From Pilaira anomala (taxonomy: Eukaryota > Mucoromycota > Mucoromycetes > Mucorales > Mucoraceae), in the NCBI GenBank assembly GCA_025716855.1, contig JAIXMQ010000023.1, forward strand, positions 186,001 through 250,000: a stretch of DNA of 64,000 nucleotides, written 5' to 3'. Numbering within the stretch: position 1 is the first letter of the stretch; each line of letters begins with the position of its first letter. Position numbers and translations under genes: made by a program. The notes under the pieces were generated by a model. The model was not told the DNA's origin, made no database searches, and saw nothing but the letters and a program-made list of their open reading frames with translations. Shown piece after piece: positions 12,518 to 23,119 of this stretch.

Positions 12518-13685
12518 ATGCCACATTATACAAACGATAACGACAGTAACACTGAAGAAATTGAAGAGGGCTCTCGTAGTATCTTATTAGCTATTGCTTC
12601 TCAGTTAACAAAGGGAACGGACTTGGTAAAAAAAAAGAGAGAGAGAGAGAGAGAGAAACGCATGTACTAAAATTTTAATTGAATTGTAGCACAAAGTAGC
12701 TTTACCTACATTTGTACTCGAACCAAGGAGTATGCTTGAACGTATCTCTGACTTTATGGCTCATCCCGAACTCATTTTACCGTAAAGTATACATGAAAAA
12801 AAAAAAGGATTGCGCGCACGCGCAACTGATTAAATCTGTACTTACATAAAAACTCAATTAGCGTATCGGATATAGAAGATGATACCGAAAGATTCATCGC
12901 TGTTGTTAAATGGTTTTTAGCCGGTTGGCATATTAAACCCAAAGTAAGACATAAAAAAAAAATTGACTGGGGATCTCACTTTTATTAATTATTTCAACAC
13001 ATAAACAGGGTGTTAAAAAACCTTATAATCCAGTGCTGGGAGAATTTTTCCGTTGCAAGTACAAATACAAGGATGGGTCAGATGCTTATTATATTGCAGA
13101 ACAAGTTTCTCATCATCCTCCTGCCTCTGCCTTTTTCTATACTTGTCCACAACATAAAGTCATCATCACCGGTGATCTCAAGCCTAAATCCAAGTTTTAC
13201 GGTAACAGTGTAGCTTCTTTAATGAAAGGTACTACAAACTTTATTTTACCTACAAGAAATGATGAGCTGTATGAGATTCATATGCCTAATATGTATGCTC
13301 GTAATGTATTGTAAGTTTTTTATTTATACTAGGTTATATATATAAAAAAAAAAGGGAGCTAAATTACTATTTATTACATAAGAATCGGCACAATGACATT
13401 AGAGCTCGGTGACGCATCTACTATCACTTGTAAATCAACTGACCTTACTTGTGAAATGGATTTTCAAACTAAAGGATATTTCTCTGGACAATGTAATTCG
13501 GTCGTTGGAAAAATTAAGAGGACATCTACTCAAGAAATTTTATATGATATCTCTGGACAATGGTCAGGCGAACTCTTTATTAAAAAGCATGACCCGAATG
13601 AAAAGCCTGCAGGTGTTGTTGGAGGATTATTGGTAAAATGAGACAACACTGTAAAAAACAACAACAACAAACAATTTAACCAAAA

Positions 13686-13717
<32 letters not shown>

Positions 13718-14158
13718 ATCTAGTCATTTAAAAAAGATACCACAAAGGAAAAACAACAACCAGATTTAATGGTAGATGTCAGAAAACATTTTCAATATCC
13801 TCTTACTGTTTCTGAGCCCCAAGAAGAAAAGGAATCAAGAAGATTATGGTCTCAGTTAACTGAAAGCATTAAGGCTGGAGATCAAGATAGGGCTGCTGAA
13901 GCAAAAATAAAGGTGGAAGATTCAGAACGTGAATTAAGAAAACATCGTGAGCAGAATAATGTTCAATGGCAATCCCGCTTCTTTAATAAGAAAGGTGATG
14001 ATTATCCTTTAAAGGGTATAGAAACGTAAGTGGTTTAATATAAATCGTTTTTTAATGTGTAAAAATAAAAAATCTAACATTTTTTTTTTTTTTTTTTTAG
14101 TTTAAATTATAACAACGTAGAAGAAACTTGTAGAAAACTAGATACTCTGTTTGTCTAA
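12518..14158 (+). CDS. Oxysterol-binding protein, ORD-only (Osh4/Kes1-like)
   Basis: Seven exons (12518-12625, 12690-12781, 12862-12943, 13009-13310, 13383-13632, 13724-14025, 14101-14158) give 397 aa. The OSBP fingerprint EQVSHHPP is at 13099-13122, preceded by the lid-like N-terminus and [12 protein letters not shown]. There is no PH domain or ankyrin repeat, so the protein is essentially a bare ORD domain like yeast Osh4/Kes1. Such proteins exchange sterol or PI4P between membranes. The C-terminal part is charged ([15 protein letters not shown] and a helix ending in [12 protein letters not shown]), typical of the family. Introns contain long T or A runs, including one of about 27 T at 13691-13717. 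Confidence 0.95.
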
Positions 14159-15265
14159 AGCATCTCTCACGCTATGACCAATGATTTCAGTTGCTTTTAT
14201 TTGTTCAGCTGTTGCACCAACATTTTTAGCACCGTTCAAATGATTATATAAATAAATAAATAAATTTTTTTTTTCAAAAAAAAACAACCTATTTTTCACT
14301 TTTTAATCTATTACCCGAGGTAAAAGTATTCATTCGTTTAAGAGAAACGATTATACTTGGTCCCGTTTCAATGTAATTGAGATACGTTGTTTCTGCATAA
14401 ACATTACCATACGTTTGTTTTATCAATCAGAACCCGAAGAATCATTCAATATACATGTTGTATTGTCAAATTCTTTTCTATAAACTTGACCAGAGACTGT
14501 TTCAAGAATTTAATAACTTTGAAACCTGCATACATAATATATCATGTTGTCAGTAGTAAGGTATATTATAGCTCGAATCACTTAGATATCACAAATAAGT
14601 GATTCATTGAGTCTAATAAATCTTATTAATAGAAAATGCTCTTTTTTTTTTTGCAGATGTATTGCACTTGAAACAAATTTAACTTACCAGTAACATTGCA
14701 GCTAATCATGGACTTTAGGCCTTTTTCGATTGTTAGCAAAAAGCTTGATAAAACAATACAGGTAAATGTTTAAGATTGTTAGCTGCGGGCATGAAGCCCA
14801 AGATGGAAAGCATGATTGGTATAACTAATACAGCCATTTACTGCAAAAGAAGAGCAGAAGTAAGTTATTTGTTGGTCGCTGATCTATCACAAAGATCATT
14901 TTATTACTTCATTAAAATGATACTCGTGCTTTGATAAATAAAAATAAAAACTCGGATGGTATCAAAAAAAGATTATATATCTTCTCATCAAATGCCGGTA
15001 GTATTCCCCCCCCCCGCCCCCAAATATGTAACCTAAGGAAACCCATAAACGCACACAGTTAGATATTTTATTCTTTAAATGCTTTCAATAAATACTATAA
15101 ATAAATAAAAAAGATAATTAAAATTTGAATGAAAGAAACCTCTTTTTGGACCTGATACACATATCGCCGATTTAAATGAAAAGGATGTTGTGTACCTGAA
15201 TACAATAAAAATGCACATTTAAAGCATACACAATTCACCCTTCTTCCCTTTCCCTTCTTTAGAAT
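14159..15265. other. Intergenic region OSH/4EHP
   Basis: AT-rich spacer with a C-run at 15007-15020. A short coding-like frame of 18 codons at 14708-14761 ends at a GTAAAT donor-like site, but no continuation was found. No RNA gene was recognised. Confidence 0.45.
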
Positions 15266-16420
15266 ATGTTACAAACAAACAACTATAAATTCAAATCATT
15301 ATCACCAGCTGTCTCAGCTTTCCAGTTTCAAGTCAAGACACCATCTAAAAGAGATGACTTCAAGAATACACTAACTACTCCAGACTTGTCTTCAAAAGAA
15401 GAAGAAGAAGACTTGGGTTATTTTCAAGATGAAGCTTTAGTTTTGAATGAACAAAGAAGACTTCAATTAATACAATTAGGTCCATTACCATTAGATGCTG
15501 AATGGACTTTTTGGTATGACAAGTAAGTACTTTCTATATATACATATATGTGTGTGTGTATAGAATTAATTGGTTTTCGTTTAATAGATTTGTACCTAAT
15601 TTACCAGCATCTGAATACGAGTCAAATTTAGTCATTATTTCTTCTGTAAAGACAGTACAAGTAAAGTATTATCTCTCTTTTTATTGTACAAGTGCTTTTA
15701 GTAACAATATATAGAAATTTTGGTCTATTTATAATAATATTGATGGACCAGATCGACTTGGATTTAGAAGTAATTATCATTTTATGAAGAAAGGAATTAA
15801 ACCTATATGGTAATATATATATATCCAAAGTAGTAGTAAGGTAAAAAAAAAATTAATACATTCTATTTATAAGGGAAGATCCTATGAATGAATATGGTGG
15901 ATCATATAATTTTAAAATCAACAAAAAGCAATCACTCAACGTTTGGAAAGATATTTTACTATTATTAATTGGAGAGAATGTAGAGGGTTGGATGAAAAAT
16001 ACTGTCTTGGGCGTATCTGTCTCATCACGTCAACAAGCGGATAATTATCAGATCTGGACTGCACATAATAATAAAAATGTTCAAGATGGTATCATTCGAG
16101 CTAAATTAGATGAATTATTATATCCTGCCGAAATACTGTCATTTTATTTCAAAAGTAAAGTATTTATACATGTATACTACATATGCTTCAAAAAAAAAAA
16201 AAAAAAAAAAATGCTAAAAATGATTATTATTTATTTAGTGCACAAAACACATGCAGATTTTCAAAAACCTGCTTCACCCAATCTTTATACAAAATCATCA
16301 TCGGATATGGCTACTGCTTTATCAAGGCCAATAGAAATGAGAAGAAAGATTACTGAAGAAAGTATAGAACGCGTTGTTCAAGACATTGAGAAATTGAAGC
16401 TGAGGGAAAGAGTGAAATAA
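15266..16420 (+). CDS. eIF4E-family cap-binding protein, 4EHP-like
   Basis: Five exons (15266-15522, 15588-15660, 15715-15809, 15874-16154, 16239-16420) give 295 aa. The eIF4E core is clear: WTFWYDK, then KFWSIYNNI, FMKKGIKPIWED, and a C-terminal lobe with VLGVSVSSRQQADNYQIW. The second cap-stacking Trp is present in GIKPIWED. The first, Trp56 of animal eIF4E, aligns with the Tyr of ASEYESNLVI. A Tyr there, followed by a Glu and an Asn-hydrophobic pair, is the pattern of class II (4EHP/eIF4E2). That class binds cap and generally represses translation. Unusual N-terminal (about 70 aa) and C-terminal (about 55 aa) extensions flank the core. Acceptor choice for exon 5 is the least certain. Confidence 0.85.
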
Positions 16421-16519
16421 GCCACTCGATATTGTCGCGTCTTCTTTTTATAAAATAAAAACCCCTAGTTTACTTTGTTATTCTTTTTTTCTTTTATATA
16501 TATATATATTAAAGATATC

Positions 16520-16630
16520 ATGTCCAGTTTATCTGTTGTTGAAGCTAAACTTGAAGCAGAGTCCAAAGCTTTCCAAGTATTACAAAAAGGTATTATTTAT
16601 AAATAATACAAAACTTTCTTCATCTCATCA

Positions 16631-16661
<31 letters not shown>

Positions 16662-17191
16662 GTTAGAACTTGCTGTTGTTATTGAGTCAAGACAACGCTT
16701 AGAGTCTCAACAACAAGAAAACGAGTTAGTCAATACCGTAAGAACAGAGAATACTTACTTTGTGTACCTTAAAAATAATAACCTGTCAACTCATCTTTTC
16801 AGTCTCACTTTTTTTTTTTTTTTTTAGGAATTCCAACACTTGGATCAAGATAGTAATATTTATAAACTTATTGGACCTGTTCTTGTAAAGCAAGATAGAT
16901 CCGAAGCTTCTACCAATGTTAAGAACAGATTAAACTTAATCTCGAGTGAAATGTAAATATCTTCTTATCCTATCCATTTTCATACAACCTCTAACTATCT
17001 TCTTTAGTAAGCGCGTTGAAACACAATTAAACGAATTGACACAAAAGTCCGAAGCCAAAAAGAATGAGGTAACATAGTATATAAATGAAAATATATCCTT
17101 TTATTAAGAAAAAAAAAATCCTTCCTTTTTTTTTTTGGTATAGATTGCACAATTACAAATGCAATATCAACAATTAGCTGCAAAGAAATAA
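16520..17191 (+). CDS. YKE2: Prefoldin subunit 6 (beta type)
   Basis: Five short exons (16520-16589, 16667-16737, 16828-16952, 17008-17068, 17144-17191) give 124 aa, the normal size for prefoldin 6. The sequence is helix-turn-helix coiled coil: an N-terminal helix with ESRQRLESQQQENELV, the central beta hairpin with NIYKLIGPVLVKQD, and a C-terminal helix ending QLQMQYQQLAAKK. Prefoldin is a hexameric chaperone that delivers unfolded actin and tubulin to the TRiC/CCT chaperonin. Its stop codon lies 13 bp from the stop of the convergent coilin gene, so the 3' UTRs must overlap. Confidence 0.92.
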
Positions 17192-17204
17192 ATAATTTTT
17201 TTTT

Positions 17205-17511
17205 TTAAACCATACATCTCATTGCGAAAATATCTGTGGTTGCAAAAACAACTTCTTTTTCTTCCTGCTCTTCTTCTTCTTCTTCTTCCTCTTCTTGTTC
17301 ATACCAATCATCATATTTCTTCTTTCGATTCTTTTTAATATCAAATTTACCTCCTTTTGTAGTTGCTTTTCCAAATCCAGGTAAGAATTCAAAAGTTACT
17401 GTATTATTAGCTAAATCAAGTTCCTTTAAAATCACTTGTTTCCAGTCTGAAATTTCAGGTGTATAAGTTGATGTTAATTCTAAAGTCTATTTTATAAAAA
17501 ATTAAAAAATT

Positions 17512-17545
<34 letters not shown>

Positions 17546-19055
17546 ATGAATTTCTGTGTGGACTTTTAACTCTTACCTTAATGGCTAATTTTGCACCCAC
17601 AGAAGGTACCTTGTCTTGGAAATTAGATTCAGGGAACTCTTCATAATTTAAAGGTTTTTCCTCAACAGGAGCTGTTACTGTTTTCTCAACAGGAGCTTTT
17701 TCAATCACTTCTTCTTGAACTTCATTCGGCTTTTCTTGAAGATCAGATTCAGTTAACCCTTGATTTGCATAAAATAAGGTAGGTTTACGATGAATAGGAT
17801 ACTCTTGAGGTGTATGATTCGGGTTATAACGACCTTTATAATTTCTTTCCGATTCAACAAAAGTAACAAACGCGCGTCCAAATTGATTACTGTTCTGTTG
17901 AGGAGGTACTGACTCTGTCATGTCAGGCTCTGTTGCTGTTGTTGTTGTTGTTGTTGAAGTAGCTGCTGCTGCTGTTGCTGTTGCTGCTGCAGGTTCCGAG
18001 TTATAAACTACATGGGATCTTTGTTCCATTTGCTTTAAATGATTCTTTTTCTTATTCTTATTCTTTTTAAGCAAGTGTATCGATTGCTGTTGTTGTTGTT
18101 GTTGTTGATCTTGTACATGAGAAATACTGAGGTTTTGAATTTGTAATTCGGTATCTGGCATAGCTACAGATTGTGTTGCGGCGTTGGGTACGATAGGTGC
18201 AGACATACTGTTTAAGTTGGCCTTCAAGAGACGACGACGTTGGTTTCGCTTTTTTGTAGCGGCTTTACCTTCAAATGGATGTGCTTTCTTTGGTGCCGTC
18301 TCTTTTACTGCTTTTTTTGTTGCTGAAACCTTCTCTTCTTTTGTTGATGAATCTTTTTTGGGTTTCTCCGAGTCTTTCTTGGATTTCTTTACTGATTCTT
18401 TTTCTACAACGGCTTTATCCTTTTTCTTCTTCTCTTTAGCTTTCTCTTTTTCGGATTTTAATGATGCTGCTTTCTTTGATTCTTTTTCGGACTTCTTGCT
18501 CGATTCTTTCTTGGATTTCTTGCTCGATTCTTTCTTGGATTTCTTGCTCGATTCTTTCTTGGGTTTTTTTACTGGCGCTTCTTTCTCCTCTTCTTCTTCA
18601 ACAGAAGCTTATCACAACAACAACAACAAAAAATGACTCGAGTTAATAAAAAAAAAAAAAATCGCGTACTAATTAAAAAAAAAAAAAAACTACTTACAAA
18701 CTTTTCTTTTCTTGATAGTCTGAATAGGTTTGATAGTATTTACTTTTACACTATCAATATAAGTTTATGTGAGAAAAAAAAAAAAAAGAAAAAGAAAAAA
18801 ATACACAAAAAGGGGAAAAGTAAAAGCTTACTTGATAAGATCACCGTCACGTAACAAACCTTGAATAGTACTTTGAGGTAACAAGTTGAAGCCGTCCATA
18901 GATAAGTCTAAAACACTAGCTTCGGAATTCAACCCAAGATCTTTCACCATCTTCTTTCTCAACTCGTGCACTGTTTGTGATTCATTTTCTTGACTGAGAA
19001 CAAACCAACAGTTATATTCTGGTAACGGTGCATTCGTTGTTACTTTAACACGCAT
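17205..19055 (-). CDS. Coilin homologue
   Basis: Exons on the minus strand are 19055-18832, 18750-18698, 18607-17577 and 17486-17205, giving 529 aa. The N-terminal 75 residues match the coilin self-association domain: a ubiquitin-like fold with LRKKMVKDLGL and a closing LLRDGDLI. The C-terminus matches the atypical Tudor domain of animal coilin, with VGAKLAIK then LELTSTYTPEISDWK and TFEFLPGFGK...GGKFDI. Between them are a Lys/Ser/Glu region with three KKESSKKS-type repeats (18470-18560), polyQ and Ala/Thr runs. An acidic run of nine Glu (within 17265-17295) is inserted in the Tudor domain. Coilin scaffolds Cajal bodies, where snRNPs mature. No RG box was seen. Confidence 0.88.
18478..18570 (-). 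repeat. In-frame tandem repeat in coilin
   Basis: Three near-identical 30-nt units encode Lys/Ser-rich decapeptides of the form SKKSKKESSK. They lie in the disordered linker of the coilin homologue. Nearly identical DNA units suggest recent slippage or duplication. Confidence 0.8.
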
Positions 19056-19623
19056 ATTAAATAACACAAAAAAGATATTTGTAAATAAAAGAAAAAGAGT
19101 TTCTATTAAAAAAAAAAAAAAAGAAAAAAAAAAGAAAAAAATTTCAGTTTGATGTAAGATGTGACAGCGTGTCAAAAATGAATTTGTGTGTACACATTTT
19201 ATTTAAAACCTGGGAAAGAGTAGTAGGTATCATTTAAATGGCTCTTATTTAAAGACTTCATGAAATACAATATGATCATTGTAATGATTCCTCCGTGAAT
19301 TTGGATAATTGAAATCGCAGTATTTCTGATTGATGGTTTTCCCAAGAAATCAACGCAGGAATCAAAAATGTTGAAATGACCTAAAATTGAAGAAACCATT
19401 AAACGTTACCCCGCCTCAATTTTCCATCAGATCCTCTCAAAAAACAATAAAACAATTAGAGCGTGCATATAAAAAAAGAAGGTATATATAATGTAAAATT
19501 ATAAAATGTTTTCTCTATATCACAACGCAAAGCTGCATAAAAGTTATTTGGTAAATTAATAGCATCATCACCTAGATTTCCTAATAACTACGGGAAGTTA
19601 TATCATCCACCTTTTAATACTAC
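19056..19623. other. Intergenic region upstream of coilin
   Basis: This holds the coilin promoter and 5' UTR with A-rich tracts near 19110-19140. A 66-codon minus frame at 19199-19399 contains one hydrophobic segment but has no recognisable relatives. Nothing else was supported. Confidence 0.45.
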
Positions 19624-21214
19624 CATTGAACATTTCTCTACATGTTTACTGGCCTTAATTAGTTTTTTTTTTTTTTTTTTTATAGCAGGAGAAAATTTCG
19701 GCCAATCAAATCATTTAAAGAAGCTAAAAAAAAATACATTTTCTTAAGCCCTAGAAATCTTTCGTGTCAAAGTAAAGTCCTTCTATATCAACTATTCTAT
19801 TATACAATACTATATCCAAAAGATTTTAAATTTAGCTGGTCAGATGTTTGTATATAAAGATATATTTTTTTATATGTAAAAAATATACTTTCTCTAACAA
19901 AAACTGTTTTCCTTACATGCACTACAAATGGAGAGTGCATGTAGCGCGATCTACACACACCTCGTTTTTCGGTCCCAGAAATCAAAATTTTGACAAAAAA
20001 TAACTTCTTGTCAAAGTAAAGTCCCTCTAAATCAGCTATTTCATTAAACAATATGATATACAGAACGTGTAGAATTTGAAGGCGCATCTCTCTATATAAT
20101 TTGATTTATATAATTAGAAACAGAAAATATACTTGCCCTAACTAAAACTTTATTTCGTTTTCTGACAATAAACATAAATTATTATTATTGCTTAACTTTG
20201 ATTTTTACATCATTAGAAAGAGCGCAAAATTTTACATACTTCATTAAATTATCAAGCTTTAAAACCTTTTTAATCTAAAGATGTATGGATATTTCTGAAT
20301 TTTGAAAAAATCCATAGGGGGGGACTAGCAAATTTTTCAAAAAAATGGAATTTTTTTCACAGCTTAAAAAAAAATAAAAATTAGAAATGCAAATATATCT
20401 TTGTATTTAAATGGTTTTAAAGTTTAGCTTTTTATTGATGTCTAAGGTAAAATTTGACGCTCTTTCGAATGATGTAAAAATAAAAGTAACATAATTATAA
20501 AGTTTAATAGCCATTGAGAGAAAGTACAGCTTCTATTAGGGCATGTATATTTTTTATATACAAGATAATAAATCTAAATGCATAGAAATCTTAGTTTTTA
20601 AATTCTACATCTTCGGAATATAATATTGTCTAACAAAATACGTCTGTATCCTGATTTGGTTTTTTTCCTGTTTTTTGGACCTAAAAATTGAAATTTGGGT
20701 CCAAATTTCTTTCTTTTCAAATTAAAGTCTTTTATTTCACCTATTCTATTTTACTATATAATATACAATCGATGCAGAATTTGAAGGCGCATCTTTCTAT
20801 TGATTTAGAATTATTATTTTTTATGTAGAAAATATACTTGCCCTAACAAAAACTGTATATCGTTTTTTCATAATACCTATAAACATTTGTTACTATTTTA
20901 CTTTGCTTTTTGCATCATTAAAAAGAGCGTCAAATTCTACATATACCCTTAAAACGCCAATTTTCAAAACATTTTTCTTGTAAAGATATATCTTCATTTC
21001 TAATTTTTGAAAAAATTCCAAGGTAGAGGACCTGCTAAAAATACACTTTTTTTTTCCCTTTTTTGAGTGATTTGATTGGTCTGAAATTTTCTTTCCGCTA
21101 AAACAAAACAAAAAAAAAACTCGACTATATTGTATCTTTTTCTTTATCAAAAAAAAAAAACTGATCAAGGTCAGTAAACATGTAACGTAACGTAGAGGCT
21201 TTACTAGCATAATG
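19624..21214. repeat. Dispersed non-coding repeat, copy 1 (with both ends)
   Basis: Bases 19744-21214 match 35244-36715 almost colinearly (1471 against 1472 bp, same orientation) with scattered substitutions. Copy 1 also carries a left arm (about 19637-19745) that is the imperfect inverse of the right end (about 21020-21180). Shared blocks include CATGTTTACTG, a T-run, and GAAAATTTC..CCAATCAAATCA. Inside are diverged modules: AAATATACTTGCCCTAACAA occurs three times direct (near 19880, 20130, 20830) and once inverted (near 20540). No long ORF exists. The best description is a non-autonomous, foldback-like element of unknown superfamily. No target duplication was identified. Confidence 0.8.
19914..19943. 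repeat. Perfect 10-bp-arm hairpin in repeat copy 1
   Basis: TACATGCACT and its exact inverse AGTGCATGTA are separated by 10 bases. The hairpin and the bases that follow (GCGCGATCTACACACACC) are identical in the second repeat copy, while neighbouring sequence has drifted. Confidence 0.85.
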
Positions 21215-22311
21215 TAAAGAAAGCTCGTTTTTTATTTTCTCTGGATAATTTGGAAGTGATAATTAATTTTTACTATTTTAAACAAATGATGTGTCATTTT
21301 TTAATTATGCATGATATTTCTTTTACATAACTCTGTTTATATTGTATTTAATTAGCTACACATGACATCAGTATAGCTCTCTTCTTTTTAAAAAATAGCT
21401 CACCTAAAAGAAAACATCACTGAAATGCGTAAATGTTAAATTATTTTACATCTTTAAAAAAAAGAAGAAGAGTGCAAACTACAATATGCTATATTTTGAG
21501 TCGACTTTTCATTTAAAAAACGAATTAATATGATATAAGTGAATGTTCTCTTTTATTTAGAATATAATTCATGCAAACAGGTTTTATTATTACTAATCTT
21601 TGTTTGTCGTTTTGCAAACCACCACATGATACATTAATTTTTTTTTTTTTTCTATTAGTTTCTTTTTCTTGGTAAACAGGATCTATTTTTTTTTTTTCCT
21701 TCTTTTTTTCTTTTTATCTTTCTTTAAATAAAAAAGAAAAATAGGTACATATCTTTTGATGAGAGATAAAGAGTATGGGACTTTGAGTGAACGATGTGAG
21801 TTATACAATAAAATATTCACTGTAGCTGGCTGATTATTAACCCTTGTCCTGTATATAGTCAACAACGTAAAAAATGTATATGATAACGAATAAACCACAA
21901 AGAATTAAAAAAAAAAAAAATATCAATAGAAGTGGATATACCTAGATCCAACAACGTAAATATAGCTTGCGTATTCTGTATAAATATTCAAATACTACCT
22001 ATACACTTTTCTTTCTCTTCCACGGAAGTAAAAAAAAAAAAAAAAAAAAAAGAAGAAATGTTATTTCTTATTTCAATGGAAAAGCGTCCAAAGTTTGGAG
22101 TAAGTACACATTGTTCTAACAAAAAGTCTAAAGAAAATCAATTTTTAAGTTATTATTACACAGGAAGTAAACATCACGAGAGGGAACTTGAAAACTTTTC
22201 GATTAAAATCGGCTCGCTGAAGACGGAAACAACCTGAATCCTTTGAGAGTACTGTAAGTAGATAAAAAATTAATTTAAAAGAGAGGGGGTACACTCATAA
22301 AGTCAATTGCG

Positions 22312-22344
<33 letters not shown>

Positions 22345-23046
22345 GAGTTGATTATATCAACTATAACAACTACATTTTGTCGTCCTACCTTTATGAGTGC
22401 CTATGATGTGTTGACTCTATATCTCTAACTGCTAAAACAGTGTAGTTAGCTCTCTTGCACATATTTTTTTTTTCCAGTCAACCGTTATATGACTTGGAAA
22501 AATCTTCCACCACAATGACATGACCAAAGAGCCTTTTTTTTTTTTTTTGTTATATATCTACATTTGCATACCATGGCACTGATTTGAACAAGATTTCATC
22601 ATGTGCATTCATTTATGTTTATTCATGCATTCATATAAGTTAAAATACACAAAAAAAAAGGGGGGGAGGAAGAGAGAGAATGATACTTATTATTTATTTA
22701 ATGATAATGATAATAAGTCCCCCGATGAAATCTGAATCAAATCAGTGTGTGGTATTGGATTTACTAAAAAGCTCCTCCTGGCCAAGAGATTGATCATGAC
22801 GTTCTCAAGGCATCTGTCAATATTTGGCATAAAATACAAAAATCAAGAAACAAATGGTGGCCAATTGTTCTTCGTGGCAGTCAAAAGACCTGACACAACA
22901 AAGTAAATATCAACTGGAAGGTGATATTACAAAACTTTTAAAAGCAAATAAAAAGTTTCAATTGATCATCAAAAATTCACTTGAAAATTAAAAGATCTTT
23001 TGGTGACAACAATTTGATTTTTAATGTTTTTTTTTTTATTATCGAA

Positions 23047-23080
<34 letters not shown>

Positions 23081-23119
23081 AAAAAAAAAAGAAACCAAAA
23101 AAAAAAAAAATTATGAAAT
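21215..23119. other. Gene-poor region downstream of uL2
   Basis: About 1.9 kb between repeat copy 1 and the uL2 gene. It contains long T or A runs (22318-22344, 23040-23110), a cluster of inverted repeats at 22290-22445 and splice-like sites such as GGAGTAAGT at 22099 and TTTTCCAG at 22471-22478. A 41-codon open stretch at 22771-22893 also occurs. No coding gene could be assembled from these parts. Confidence 0.5.

Noticed and set aside
14708..14761. 18-codon frame ending at a GTAAAT donor-like site
   Set aside because: The only in-phase continuation would need a 13-nt intron, which is too short to be spliced.
19199..19399. 66-codon minus-strand frame with one hydrophobic stretch upstream of coilin
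   Set aside because: Upstream sequence gives no in-phase exon with a start except its own ATG, no family similarity is seen, and it lies in AT-rich promoter DNA.
22403..22460. Possible C/D-box snoRNA (ATGATGT box)
   Set aside because: No D box CTGA at a suitable distance and no terminal stem around the pair.
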